Assembly (NCBI GenBank): GCA_031272415.1
Contig: JAISTU010000209.1
Location: 1-21,242, forward strand
Direction: 5' to 3'
DNA: 21,242 nucleotides
Source of the DNA: Bacteroidales bacterium
Lineage (GTDB): Bacteria > Bacteroidota > Bacteroidia > Bacteroidales > WCHB1-69
Under the pieces are notes generated by a model. That model did not search any database. It was not told the DNA's origin and saw only the letters and a program-made list of their open reading frames with translations. Below are positions 1 to 6,122 of this stretch, piece after piece. A program made the position numbers and the translations under genes. Position 1 is the stretch's first letter. Each line of letters opens with the position of its first letter.

Positions 1-1291
1 TGCTATCAAAGCATTGCAAACAGATAGCAGTGGCAGTTGTGCAATAATAGAAACCACTGGTAATCACTATGTTACATTGGATTCCATATTGCTGATAGGG
101 ACAGCCAAATTGCACAAAAGTTTTCTGACAGGCTATTTGGGCTTTAAACGCAAGGGAGCATACAGCGAGGCGAAGGTGCAAAATGTGAGTTCGGCGTTTT
201 CTCATTTGCCTTTTTTGACACTTACACAGTCGCCTGCGGTGGCTTTTTCAGAAGATAAAGCGGCTCTTTATATTTATGCTAATAAACAGAAAATCAATAA
301 GTTTGATGCTTTTATCGGCATTGTTCCCAGCGATAATACTACCTCAAAAGTGTTGATAACAGGCAGTTTGTTGTTGGATTTGCACAATATTTGCACAATT
401 GGAGAAAATATTAGACTAAATTGGCAAAGTATTCAGCGGGCGTCTCAAACTTTGGATATTTTTACTTCATTTCCTTGTCTTTTTTATTCTTCTTTTGGGG
501 TGGATGGGGCTTTTTTGTTGGATAAAAGGGATAGTTCGGCACTGGATTTGAATGCAACAGCGGCGGTGAGATATTATTTGCAAAAAACAAACTATTTGCG
601 AGGATTTTATGAATATAAACATTCAAGGCTATTAAGCACTGATTATCAAGATGTTATATCATTGTCCGTGGAAGACAGGGACTTTGATGCCAATATTTAT
701 GGTTTGGAATTTTTTATGCAAAATTTGGACAATATTTTTAATCCTCGTAAAGGTTATGTTTTCAGTGTGAGTGCCTCGTTGGGCAAGCGTCAAATTCGTA
801 AAAATTTGCATTTACCCGACTCTTTGTACAACTCTTTGGCATTGTCGGCAATTCAGAGTTGTGTAAAGGCGGGGGTGAGTTTTTATTTTCCTATCAAACA
901 GCGATGGGTGTGGTATTTGGGCAGCAAAATGGGCTATTTATATTCTCCGCAATTGCTTCATAATGAATTGTTTAGGATTGGAGGATTTGCTACTTTACGC
1001 GGTTTTGATGAGCAGTCTATTTATGCCAATTTGTATTTAACGCTCACCAATGAAATTCGTTTTTTGTTTTTAAGAGACTCATATTTGCAACTTTTTTTTG
1101 ATGCGGGTTGGTTTGAGCAAAGATTATCAAGCACTTACGTGAGCGGATTTCCCTTTGGTTTTGGGGCAGGTATTTCATTTAGTACCAAAGCGGGAGCATT
1201 TGCATTCAGTTATGCATTAGGGAAACATCCTCAAAATCCGTTCAAAATCGGCTCCGGAAGACTTACTTTTGGCTACGTTGCCGTGTTCTAA
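1..1291 (+). CDS. Omp85/BamA-family outer-membrane beta-barrel protein (3' part, 5' end outside window)
   Basis: The reading frame is open to the left edge, so this is the C-terminal ~430 residues of a longer protein; the first in-frame TTG at 14 is not a credible start. The sequence is an alternation of short amphipathic strands and ends in an aromatic residue (…FGYVAVF), as outer-membrane barrel proteins do. An LRGF motif encoded at 995-1006, preceded by FRIGG, matches the conserved (V/L)RG(F/Y) motif of the L6 loop in the bacterial surface antigen (D15/Omp85) barrel. Members of this family insert or translocate proteins at the outer membrane (BamA, TamA) or are relatives of unknown cargo. 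POTRA domains would lie upstream and cannot be seen, so BamA, TamA or a divergent paralogue cannot be told apart. It converges on hydF with only 19 nt between the stop codons and no recognisable hairpin terminator. Confidence 0.75.
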   Translation, partial: AIKALQTDSSGSCAIIETTGNHYVTLDSILLIGTAKLHKSFLTGYLGFKRKGAYSEAKVQNVSSAFSHLPFLTLTQSPAVAFSEDKAALYIYANKQKINKFDAFIGIVPSDNTTSKVLITGSLLLDLHNICTIGENIRLNWQSIQRASQTLDIFTSFPCLFYSSFGVDGAFLLDKRDSSALDLNATAAVRYYLQKTNYLRGFYEYKHSRLLSTDYQDVISLSVEDRDFDANIYGLEFFMQNLDNIFNPRKGYVFSVSASLGKRQIRKNLHLPDSLYNSLALSAIQSCVKAGVSFYFPIKQRWVWYLGSKMGYLYSPQLLHNELFRIGGFATLRGFDEQSIYANLYLTLTNEIRFLFLRDSYLQLFFDAGWFEQRLSSTYVSGFPFGFGAGISFSTKAGAFAFSYALGKHPQNPFKIGSGRLTFGYVAVF

Positions 1292-1310
1292 TATTCTGAA
1301 AATCAATTAT

Positions 1311-2492
1311 TTATCGAAAAATCTCTACTGCTCTTTCAAAAATACCGTTTAAGTATGCCAAAGACATGCCGTAATTGGATACAGGTATATTTTTGCGGGT
1401 CAATTCACGGATACGCAACGAAACTTGCTTGGCGGTTACCATACAAGCACCACATTGTATCGCCATTGCGTAATCCTGCAAATTGTCAGGCAAAGGCGAA
1501 AGGGATGAAACCATCTCAAAATCAATTTGTTTGCCTGTAAATTGACGAATTAAATCAGGTAATTTGTGGCGTCCAATATCTTCGCAAGAAGTGGGATGCG
1601 TGCAAGATTCAAGCGTCAAAACCTTATCACCGTCTTTGAGTTGGCTGATAAAGGGTGTCCCTTTGAGATAATTTTCAAAATTCCCTTTTGAGCGTGCCAA
1701 AATAATGCTAAAACTTGTAATCGGAATTTGGCGGGGAACAATTTCAGCAACATGCTTAAATACTTGACTATCAGTAATAACCAACTTTGGTGTCTGATAT
1801 TTCAGATAGTTGCTCAACTGTTGGGGTTGCATTCCAATAGCAAAAGCATAATTATCCAACACATCTCTAATGAGTTGAACCTCAGGCAATATCAATCTAC
1901 CTTCCGGTGCTTCGCTGTCTTGCGGCATCACCAAGGCTACAAAATCACCCTCTGAAATAATATCTCCAATCAAAGTGCTGGCAGCATAAACAGTAGGAGG
2001 TGTAATTTGCACTAATGCATTGATTAACAAGTCAATACCTGTTCTGTTAATACTGTCAGTTTCAATAATTGGAATTTGAAAAGTGGACAATTCAGCCCTC
2101 AATTCATGGTCAAGTGGCATAATGTCCGATTTATTGTGAACTATCAAAAAAGGGATGTCATATTCACGGGTTTTGTCAATTATATTTTGTTCATAATCAC
2201 CAAATTGATTATCTGCTATCAAAATAATTGCCACATCAACGCCCTGCAAAATTTGCTTTGTTTTTGCAATTCGTTTTTCGCCCAAATCAGTAGTGTCGTC
2301 AATGCCGGCAGTATCTACAAAGACCACCGGACCTATGCCAAAAATTTCAATAGATTTTTTGACCGGGTCGGTAGTCGTGCCTGCATTTTGTGAAACAATA
2401 GCAACGTCTTGATTTGCAATTGCATTTATCAGCGAACTTTTTCCTTTGTTACTTCTCCCAAAAATACCTACAAAAATGCGCTTTGTTTTCAT
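1311..2492 (-). CDS. hydF: [FeFe]-hydrogenase H-cluster maturation GTPase HydF
   Basis: HydF is the scaffold/carrier on which the 2Fe subcluster of [FeFe] hydrogenase is matured before delivery to apo-HydA; HydE and HydG supply its parts. The 393-residue protein has the expected order. The N-terminal GTPase domain has a P-loop GRSNKGKSS (12-20), DTAG (60-63) and NKSD (120-123). A dimerisation region follows, then a C-terminal Fe-S domain. The cluster signature CxH-x(46-53)-CxxC is present as C297-T-H299 … C347-G-A-C350, with 47 residues between H299 and C347, and an additional C303. Length is normal for the family. Its first codon is ATG at 2490-2492. No hydE, hydG or hydA is in this window. 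The gene is transcribed away from the mtgA-mtaB pair, across a ~420-bp intergenic region. Confidence 0.96.
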   Translation of the reverse strand: MKTKRIFVGIFGRSNKGKSSLINAIANQDVAIVSQNAGTTTDPVKKSIEIFGIGPVVFVDTAGIDDTTDLGEKRIAKTKQILQGVDVAIILIADNQFGDYEQNIIDKTREYDIPFLIVHNKSDIMPLDHELRAELSTFQIPIIETDSINRTGIDLLINALVQITPPTVYAASTLIGDIISEGDFVALVMPQDSEAPEGRLILPEVQLIRDVLDNYAFAIGMQPQQLSNYLKYQTPKLVITDSQVFKHVAEIVPRQIPITSFSIILARSKGNFENYLKGTPFISQLKDGDKVLTLESCTHPTSCEDIGRHKLPDLIRQFTGKQIDFEMVSSLSPLPDNLQDYAMAIQCGACMVTAKQVSLRIRELTRKNIPVSNYGMSLAYLNGIFERAVEIFR

Positions 2493-2644
2493 AACTTATT
2501 TATTCTTAATTTGTTATTTATTTACTTGTATATCTTTTTATTAGTTCCAAAAATGCAAAAAAATGCACTTTTTTATCAATTATTAACGGCAGAATATTTA
2601 TATTATTGTATTTCGCTCCATAAATTCTATAAAAAAAAGTGGAA

Positions 2645-2803
2645 TGTAGAGACATGGTGTGCCGTGCCTTTTTGTTCAAATTTAGAACTGTTTTATACGA
2701 AAATACAAAATTTTTTAATTGAAAATTATTTTTTTTGCCTTTCATCCCCCTGTTCCTTGTACCTTTCGCCTCTCTTTGGGCAAGGCATGCCATTACCCCT
2801 ACA
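2645..2803. repeat. Imperfect inverted-repeat element, possibly a decayed MITE or palindromic repeat
   Basis: The 24-25 nt arms at 2645-2668 and 2779-2803 are in inverted orientation. Read outside-in, the left arm is TGTAG-(AGACA)-TGG-TGTGCC-GTGCC; the reverse complement of the right arm is TGTAG-(GGGTAA)-TGG-CATGCC-TTGCC. They share the TGTAG end, the central TGG and the GCC.TGCC inner end. The ~110 nt between them have no coding sign. GTAGAGACA…GGCATGCC-type arms resemble dispersed intergenic repeats in other bacteria, but whether this one is repeated in the genome cannot be seen here. Confidence 0.45.
2677..2709 (-). promoter_or_regulatory. Possible Bacteroidetes-type promoter for hydF
   Basis: On the minus strand TAAATTTG (2684-2677) fits the TAnnTTTG -7 consensus. 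A TTTG (2709-2706) lies 21 nt upstream of it, slightly longer than the usual spacing of about 19. It would give a ~180-nt leader to hydF. In such AT-rich DNA a chance match is quite possible. Confidence 0.3.
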
Positions 2804-2810
2804 ATCTCTG

Positions 2811-2838
2811 TTAATTTTTAATTTTTAATTTTTAATTG
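2811..2838. repeat. Four tandem copies of a 7-bp unit (TTAATTT)
   Basis: Copies lie at 2811-2817, 2818-2824, 2825-2831 and 2832-2838; the last ends in G instead of T. The array is immediately next to the right arm of the inverted repeat and about 12 nt upstream of the mtgA -7 element, so copy-number change would move sequence in the -33 region of that promoter. Confidence 0.85.
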
Positions 2839-2849
2839 AAGAAAAGGTG

Positions 2850-2857
2850 TATTTTTG
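2850..2857 (+). promoter_or_regulatory. Possible -7 promoter element for mtgA-mtaB
   Basis: TATTTTTG matches the Bacteroidetes TAnnTTTG -7 consensus and lies about 60 nt before the mtgA start. No TTTG is seen at the expected -33 distance; the 7-bp tandem repeat occupies that position instead. Confidence 0.4.
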
Positions 2858-2916
2858 CAAAATGGTAAAAAAAGCAGTAGGATGTTTGGGACAAAGTTTT
2901 TATTGACAAAGTGCAG

Positions 2917-3696
2917 ATGAAAAGGAAAAAAAACAAAAAAACACGATTTAGAAAAATTGTTAAAATATTGATTATAAGCGTATTAGGATTGCTTGTAATG
3001 AGTATATTGTTACCGTTGCTATACCGTTGGGTTAATCCGCCTATTACGATTTTGATGATTAGTCGCAAAATAGATGGCTATGAAATCAGGAAACAATGGG
3101 TTGATATTGAGGACATTTCGCCTTCGTTGGTCAGTTGTGTTGTGGCGGCGGAGGATAATAACTTTTTAGGGCATAACGGTTTTGATTTTGGGGCAATTCA
3201 AAAAGCGATTGATGAGCGAAAAAAAGGGCGTTTCAGAGGTGCCAGCACGATTTCACAACAGACGGCAAAAAATGTTTTCCTGTGGGAGACATCGTCTTGG
3301 TTACGCAAGGGTTTAGAGGTTTATTTCACGTTTTGGATAGAGCGATTTTGGAGCAAAAAAAGGATTATGGAGGTTTATTTGAATGTTATTGAAATGGGTG
3401 GAGGCATTTATGGAGTGGCGGCGGCTTCGGAGGTTTATTTTCATAAAACTGCCAAAAAAATCACCCCTTATCAATCGGCACTGTTGACGGCGGCATTGCC
3501 GTCTCCTTTGCATCGCAATCCTGCACGTCCGTCTGCATATATGAGCAGTAGAGCAGGGCAAATTTTGGCTGTTTCTCACAAAATCGGAAAAGTGAAATTT
3601 GACAAAGAAAGCATTCAAAAAGCCCAAAAACGTTATGAAAAACGTGAGGATAAAAGACGCAAAAAAAATGGGGATAACATATTGAAAATCAATTAA
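2917..3696 (+). CDS. mtgA: Monofunctional biosynthetic peptidoglycan transglycosylase
   Basis: A GT51-family glycosyltransferase that polymerises lipid II into glycan strands in the periplasm, without a transpeptidase domain. I place the start at ATG 2917; an in-frame GTG at 2911 would add two residues. The 259-residue product begins with a very basic stretch followed by a single membrane anchor (about residues 14-38). The GT51 motifs then come in order: AAEDNNFLGHNGFDF with catalytic E79-D80, GASTISQQTAKN (from 108), and KKRIMEVYLNVIEMG (about 147-161), followed by IYGVAAAS. The C-terminal tail (after ~205) is Lys/Arg-rich. Length is normal for MtgA. Its stop codon touches the ATG of mtaB, so the two are probably co-transcribed and translationally coupled, although their functions are unrelated. 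Confidence 0.95.
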   Translation: MKRKKNKKTRFRKIVKILIISVLGLLVMSILLPLLYRWVNPPITILMISRKIDGYEIRKQWVDIEDISPSLVSCVVAAEDNNFLGHNGFDFGAIQKAIDERKKGRFRGASTISQQTAKNVFLWETSSWLRKGLEVYFTFWIERFWSKKRIMEVYLNVIEMGGGIYGVAAASEVYFHKTAKKITPYQSALLTAALPSPLHRNPARPSAYMSSRAGQILAVSHKIGKVKFDKESIQKAQKRYEKREDKRRKKNGDNILKIN

Positions 3697-4992
3697 ATGG
3701 ATAATAAAAACATCTGTATTCATACATTAGGTTGCAAACTCAATTTTAGTGAGAGTGCAACACTTGGACGTTTGTTAAAAGAAAAAGGACATACTATTAC
3801 AACACAAAATGCTCATATTCACATTATTAACACTTGTGCCGTAACGGAAGTTGCAGAAAAAAAGAGCAAATATTTGGTGCATAAAATCAAAAATCAAAAT
3901 CCAAATGCAAAAATTTTGCTCATGGGGTGCTATGCCACCTTGGAAAGTGTACAAAAGATTGAAAATGAGGTAGATATAATATTTGTAAACAAAGATAAAC
4001 TTTCTATTGTGGAACAAATTGACACGATTTTTGATGAGCAAAAAAAGTCCAAAATTAGAACAAATTTATCCAGAAATGCAACTTTTTTTAGTTCTTATTC
4101 ATTAAAAGAACGCACTCGCTCGTTTTTGAAAATACAGGATGGCTGTGATTACCATTGCACTTATTGCACGGTGGCAAAGGCAAGAGGCGAAAGTCGCAGC
4201 GACGAAATTGAAAACGTTGTTAAAAACGCACAAATAATTGTAAATCAATCAATTGCAGAAATAATTTTGACAGGTGTAAATATTGGTGATTTTCGCACAA
4301 AAAAAGGTGAAAATTTTTATGATTTGTTGGTTGCGTTGGGCAAAATTTCCTTATTGAAACGGTTGAGAATTTCGTCTATAGAGCCGAATTTACTGACAAA
4401 TGAGATTATTGATTTGGTGGCAAATTCGGAGCAAATTTTACCTCATTTTCACATTCCTTTGCAGTCGGGTTGTGATGCCATTTTACAAAAGATGAAACGG
4501 CGTTATAATGTACAACTTTTTGCAGATAAAGTGTTGTATATCAAGGAGAAAATGCCGAATGCTTGCATTGCTGCAGACGTAATTTGCGGATTTCCTACCG
4601 AAACAGAAGAACAATTTAAAGAAACATATAATTTCATTAACAGTCTGCCTATCAGCATGTTACATGTTTTTCCTTATTCATTGCGTCCCGATACACCTGC
4701 CGCCGAAATGGAGGGGCATATTCCGAACACAGTCAAGCAAAAAAGGGCACAAAAACTGCTCGAATTATCCGGACAAAAAAAGAAATTTTTTTATGACCAA
4801 CATCAAGGGAAAATTCTAAACGGATTGATTGAAAATAAAAACAAAAACGGATATTTGACAGGTCTGACAGACAATTATATTCGCTTTCAAATTCCATATA
4901 ATAAACTGATTATCAATCAAATAGTAAAAATTCAACTGACAGAATTAGACCAAAACGGTGTTTATTTTTGTCAATTGATTGAAAATCACTAA
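3697..4992 (+). CDS. mtaB: tRNA t6A37 methylthiotransferase MtaB (radical SAM)
   Basis: MtaB converts N6-threonylcarbamoyladenosine at position 37 of ANN-decoding tRNAs to its 2-methylthio derivative. The N-terminal domain carries three cysteines for the auxiliary [4Fe-4S] cluster: C13 in HTLGCKLN (the form typical of MtaB and not MiaB), C47 in NTCAVT, and C78 in MGCYA. The radical SAM triad is C150-x3-C154-x2-C157 in DGCDYHCTYCTV. A C-terminal region of about 70 residues fits a TRAM-type RNA-binding domain. At 431 residues the length is typical. The ATG follows the mtgA stop directly. At its 3' end the gene overlaps the convergent nucleoid-associated gene by 4 nt, so their stop codons share bases. 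A tRNA-Lys(UUU) gene, a plausible substrate, lies 6.5 kb downstream. Confidence 0.95.
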   Translation: MDNKNICIHTLGCKLNFSESATLGRLLKEKGHTITTQNAHIHIINTCAVTEVAEKKSKYLVHKIKNQNPNAKILLMGCYATLESVQKIENEVDIIFVNKDKLSIVEQIDTIFDEQKKSKIRTNLSRNATFFSSYSLKERTRSFLKIQDGCDYHCTYCTVAKARGESRSDEIENVVKNAQIIVNQSIAEIILTGVNIGDFRTKKGENFYDLLVALGKISLLKRLRISSIEPNLLTNEIIDLVANSEQILPHFHIPLQSGCDAILQKMKRRYNVQLFADKVLYIKEKMPNACIAADVICGFPTETEEQFKETYNFINSLPISMLHVFPYSLRPDTPAAEMEGHIPNTVKQKRAQKLLELSGQKKKFFYDQHQGKILNGLIENKNKNGYLTGLTDNYIRFQIPYNKLIINQIVKIQLTELDQNGVYFCQLIENH

Positions 4993-6026
4993 TTTTCCTC
5001 GTTGTAATAAATTTTATAGAATTTACCTTTTGAATCCTCGCCCTGCTCAATCAATTGCCGATTGCCATGTACGTAAATGTGAAAATTTTTGTCCAACTTA
5101 ATTACACTTTTGAAAACACGGGCTTGCTTTTTGACCGCACTATCGGAAATGGGGAAATTGTCCGAAAATTCAATTTCGTATTCTTGCTGATAATCAGTCT
5201 TATACGCATTAAAACTTTGGATAATTTCCGGCTGCACAATCACTTCGTTGGTAAAATCTTCCAAGTTAAAAGTGTCTTTTTCTTTGAAAAATTGCACCGA
5301 TTTATTAAGCAAATCAATCTGGTCGGCTTTGGAAACTTCAAATTGTTGTGGCAATTCTTTGGCTACAAAATTTTTGCATAAAGACATGATATTCTGCGTA
5401 TTATAATACTCATCCTGCCGTTGCCGAACATGCAAAAAGTCATCAATCCAATACTGTGCATCAATGCCACGATTGGTATTGTCCACCACAGCCACGATAT
5501 AGCCGTTTTCCTTTTCGGTGTTGAAAATCAGGCAACCTTTGTCTAACTTGTTGATATTGATGCCTTTTTCGCTCTCAATTTCAAAGCCGTCGCCTTTGGG
5601 GAAAACTTTGAGGAACGTATCCTTGTTTTCCGACTTGAACAGCCCGACCGCATCCACCGTTTTGCCGTCAATCACGCAATCCGTAAAATAAACCGTGTAG
5701 AACTCGCCGCCTTTTATTTTGGGGTGGGTGGATTGCTCGTACAAGTGTTTGGCAAGGTTTACCGACTGCTCCAACAAGGTTTCTGGATTGGTGAAAATCT
5801 CCGAGATATATGTATATACCTCATTTAGAGATAAATCCGTATCGTGGAAGAATTGAAAATACTCTTCCGTTTTAAAGGCGTTAGTAAAATAAAAATTCAG
5901 AATTTCCTTAACATTGTCCGCCAAATTTAAATTTTGTTTTGACAGCAACAATAATTCTTCCGCTGATTTGTTCCCCACACTGTGCAGAGAAATGTTTGTT
6001 ATTTTTGAATTTATGAAATTGTGCAT
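4989..6026 (-). CDS. 37-kDa nucleoid-associated protein family (NA37/NdpA-like)
   Basis: A 345-residue protein resembling the 37-kDa nucleoid-associated family (YejK/NdpA type, Pfam NA37). The support is the overall architecture: an N-terminal helical segment with LSLNEVYTYISEIFTNP, a central beta-rich core with GGEFYTVYFTDCVIDGKTVDAVGLFKSE (split around residues 100-130) and GCLIFNTEKENGYIVAVVDNTNRG, and a C-terminal portion ending …GKFYKIYYNEEN. Family members bind DNA in the nucleoid; the molecular role is poorly known. The gene lies downstream of the restriction-modification gene on the same strand, with one 27-codon ORF between them, so it is probably co-transcribed with it. NA37-like proteins beside restriction systems suggest an accessory role in the defence locus, but that is inference. 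G+C varies within the gene (about 52% in the 60 bases from 5641, 23% in those from 5881). Confidence 0.8.
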   Translation of the reverse strand: MHNFINSKITNISLHSVGNKSAEELLLLSKQNLNLADNVKEILNFYFTNAFKTEEYFQFFHDTDLSLNEVYTYISEIFTNPETLLEQSVNLAKHLYEQSTHPKIKGGEFYTVYFTDCVIDGKTVDAVGLFKSENKDTFLKVFPKGDGFEIESEKGININKLDKGCLIFNTEKENGYIVAVVDNTNRGIDAQYWIDDFLHVRQRQDEYYNTQNIMSLCKNFVAKELPQQFEVSKADQIDLLNKSVQFFKEKDTFNLEDFTNEVIVQPEIIQSFNAYKTDYQQEYEIEFSDNFPISDSAVKKQARVFKSVIKLDKNFHIYVHGNRQLIEQGEDSKGKFYKIYYNEEN

Positions 6027-6036
6027 GGTGAATTGT

Positions 6037-6120
6037 TTAATGTTTTAAAGTTAATCTTATTTTTCCAAAAATCTTTTCTAACAGATATTCCAAATCTTTT
6101 CGTTTAATCGGGTATGCCAT
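6037..6120 (-). CDS. Small 27-codon ORF between the restriction-modification and nucleoid-associated genes
   Basis: ATG at 6118-6120 begins 2 nt after the stop of the restriction-modification gene, and TAA at 6037-6039 lies 10 nt before the start of the nucleoid-associated gene. It therefore fills the gap almost exactly, a spacing typical of translationally coupled genes. The product begins MAYPIKRKDLEYLLEKIF and is basic, with a short amphipathic helix (DLEYLLEKIFGKI). I do not recognise it. It may be a genuine micro-protein, a coupling ORF that carries ribosomes to the next gene, or the relic of a truncated gene. It is too short for composition alone to decide. Confidence 0.4.
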   Translation of the reverse strand: MAYPIKRKDLEYLLEKIFGKIRLTLKH

Positions 6121-6122
6121 AA

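Larger units (their letters stand above)
2493..2916. other. Non-coding intergenic region between hydF and mtgA
   Basis: This AT-rich stretch of about 420 bp separates the divergent genes hydF and mtgA. I found no protein-like reading frame: the open frames on either strand are low-complexity and rich in Phe/Leu/Lys. It contains an imperfect inverted repeat (2645-2668 and 2779-2803), a 7-bp tandem repeat (2811-2838), a possible minus-strand promoter for hydF (2677-2709) and a TAnnTTTG element for mtgA (2850-2857). Confidence 0.7.

Noticed and set aside
2518..2828. Open frames on both strands (91 and 139 codons) in the hydF-mtgA gap
   Set aside because: They are low-complexity products of AT-rich DNA, overlap each other, cross repeat sequence and the start of hydF, and show no domain-like pattern.
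2862..2906. 14-codon ORF in the mtgA leader (a possible leader peptide)
   Set aside because: It starts at ATG 2862 and ends just before mtgA, but has no attenuator-like hairpin or codon bias; chance is the simpler explanation.
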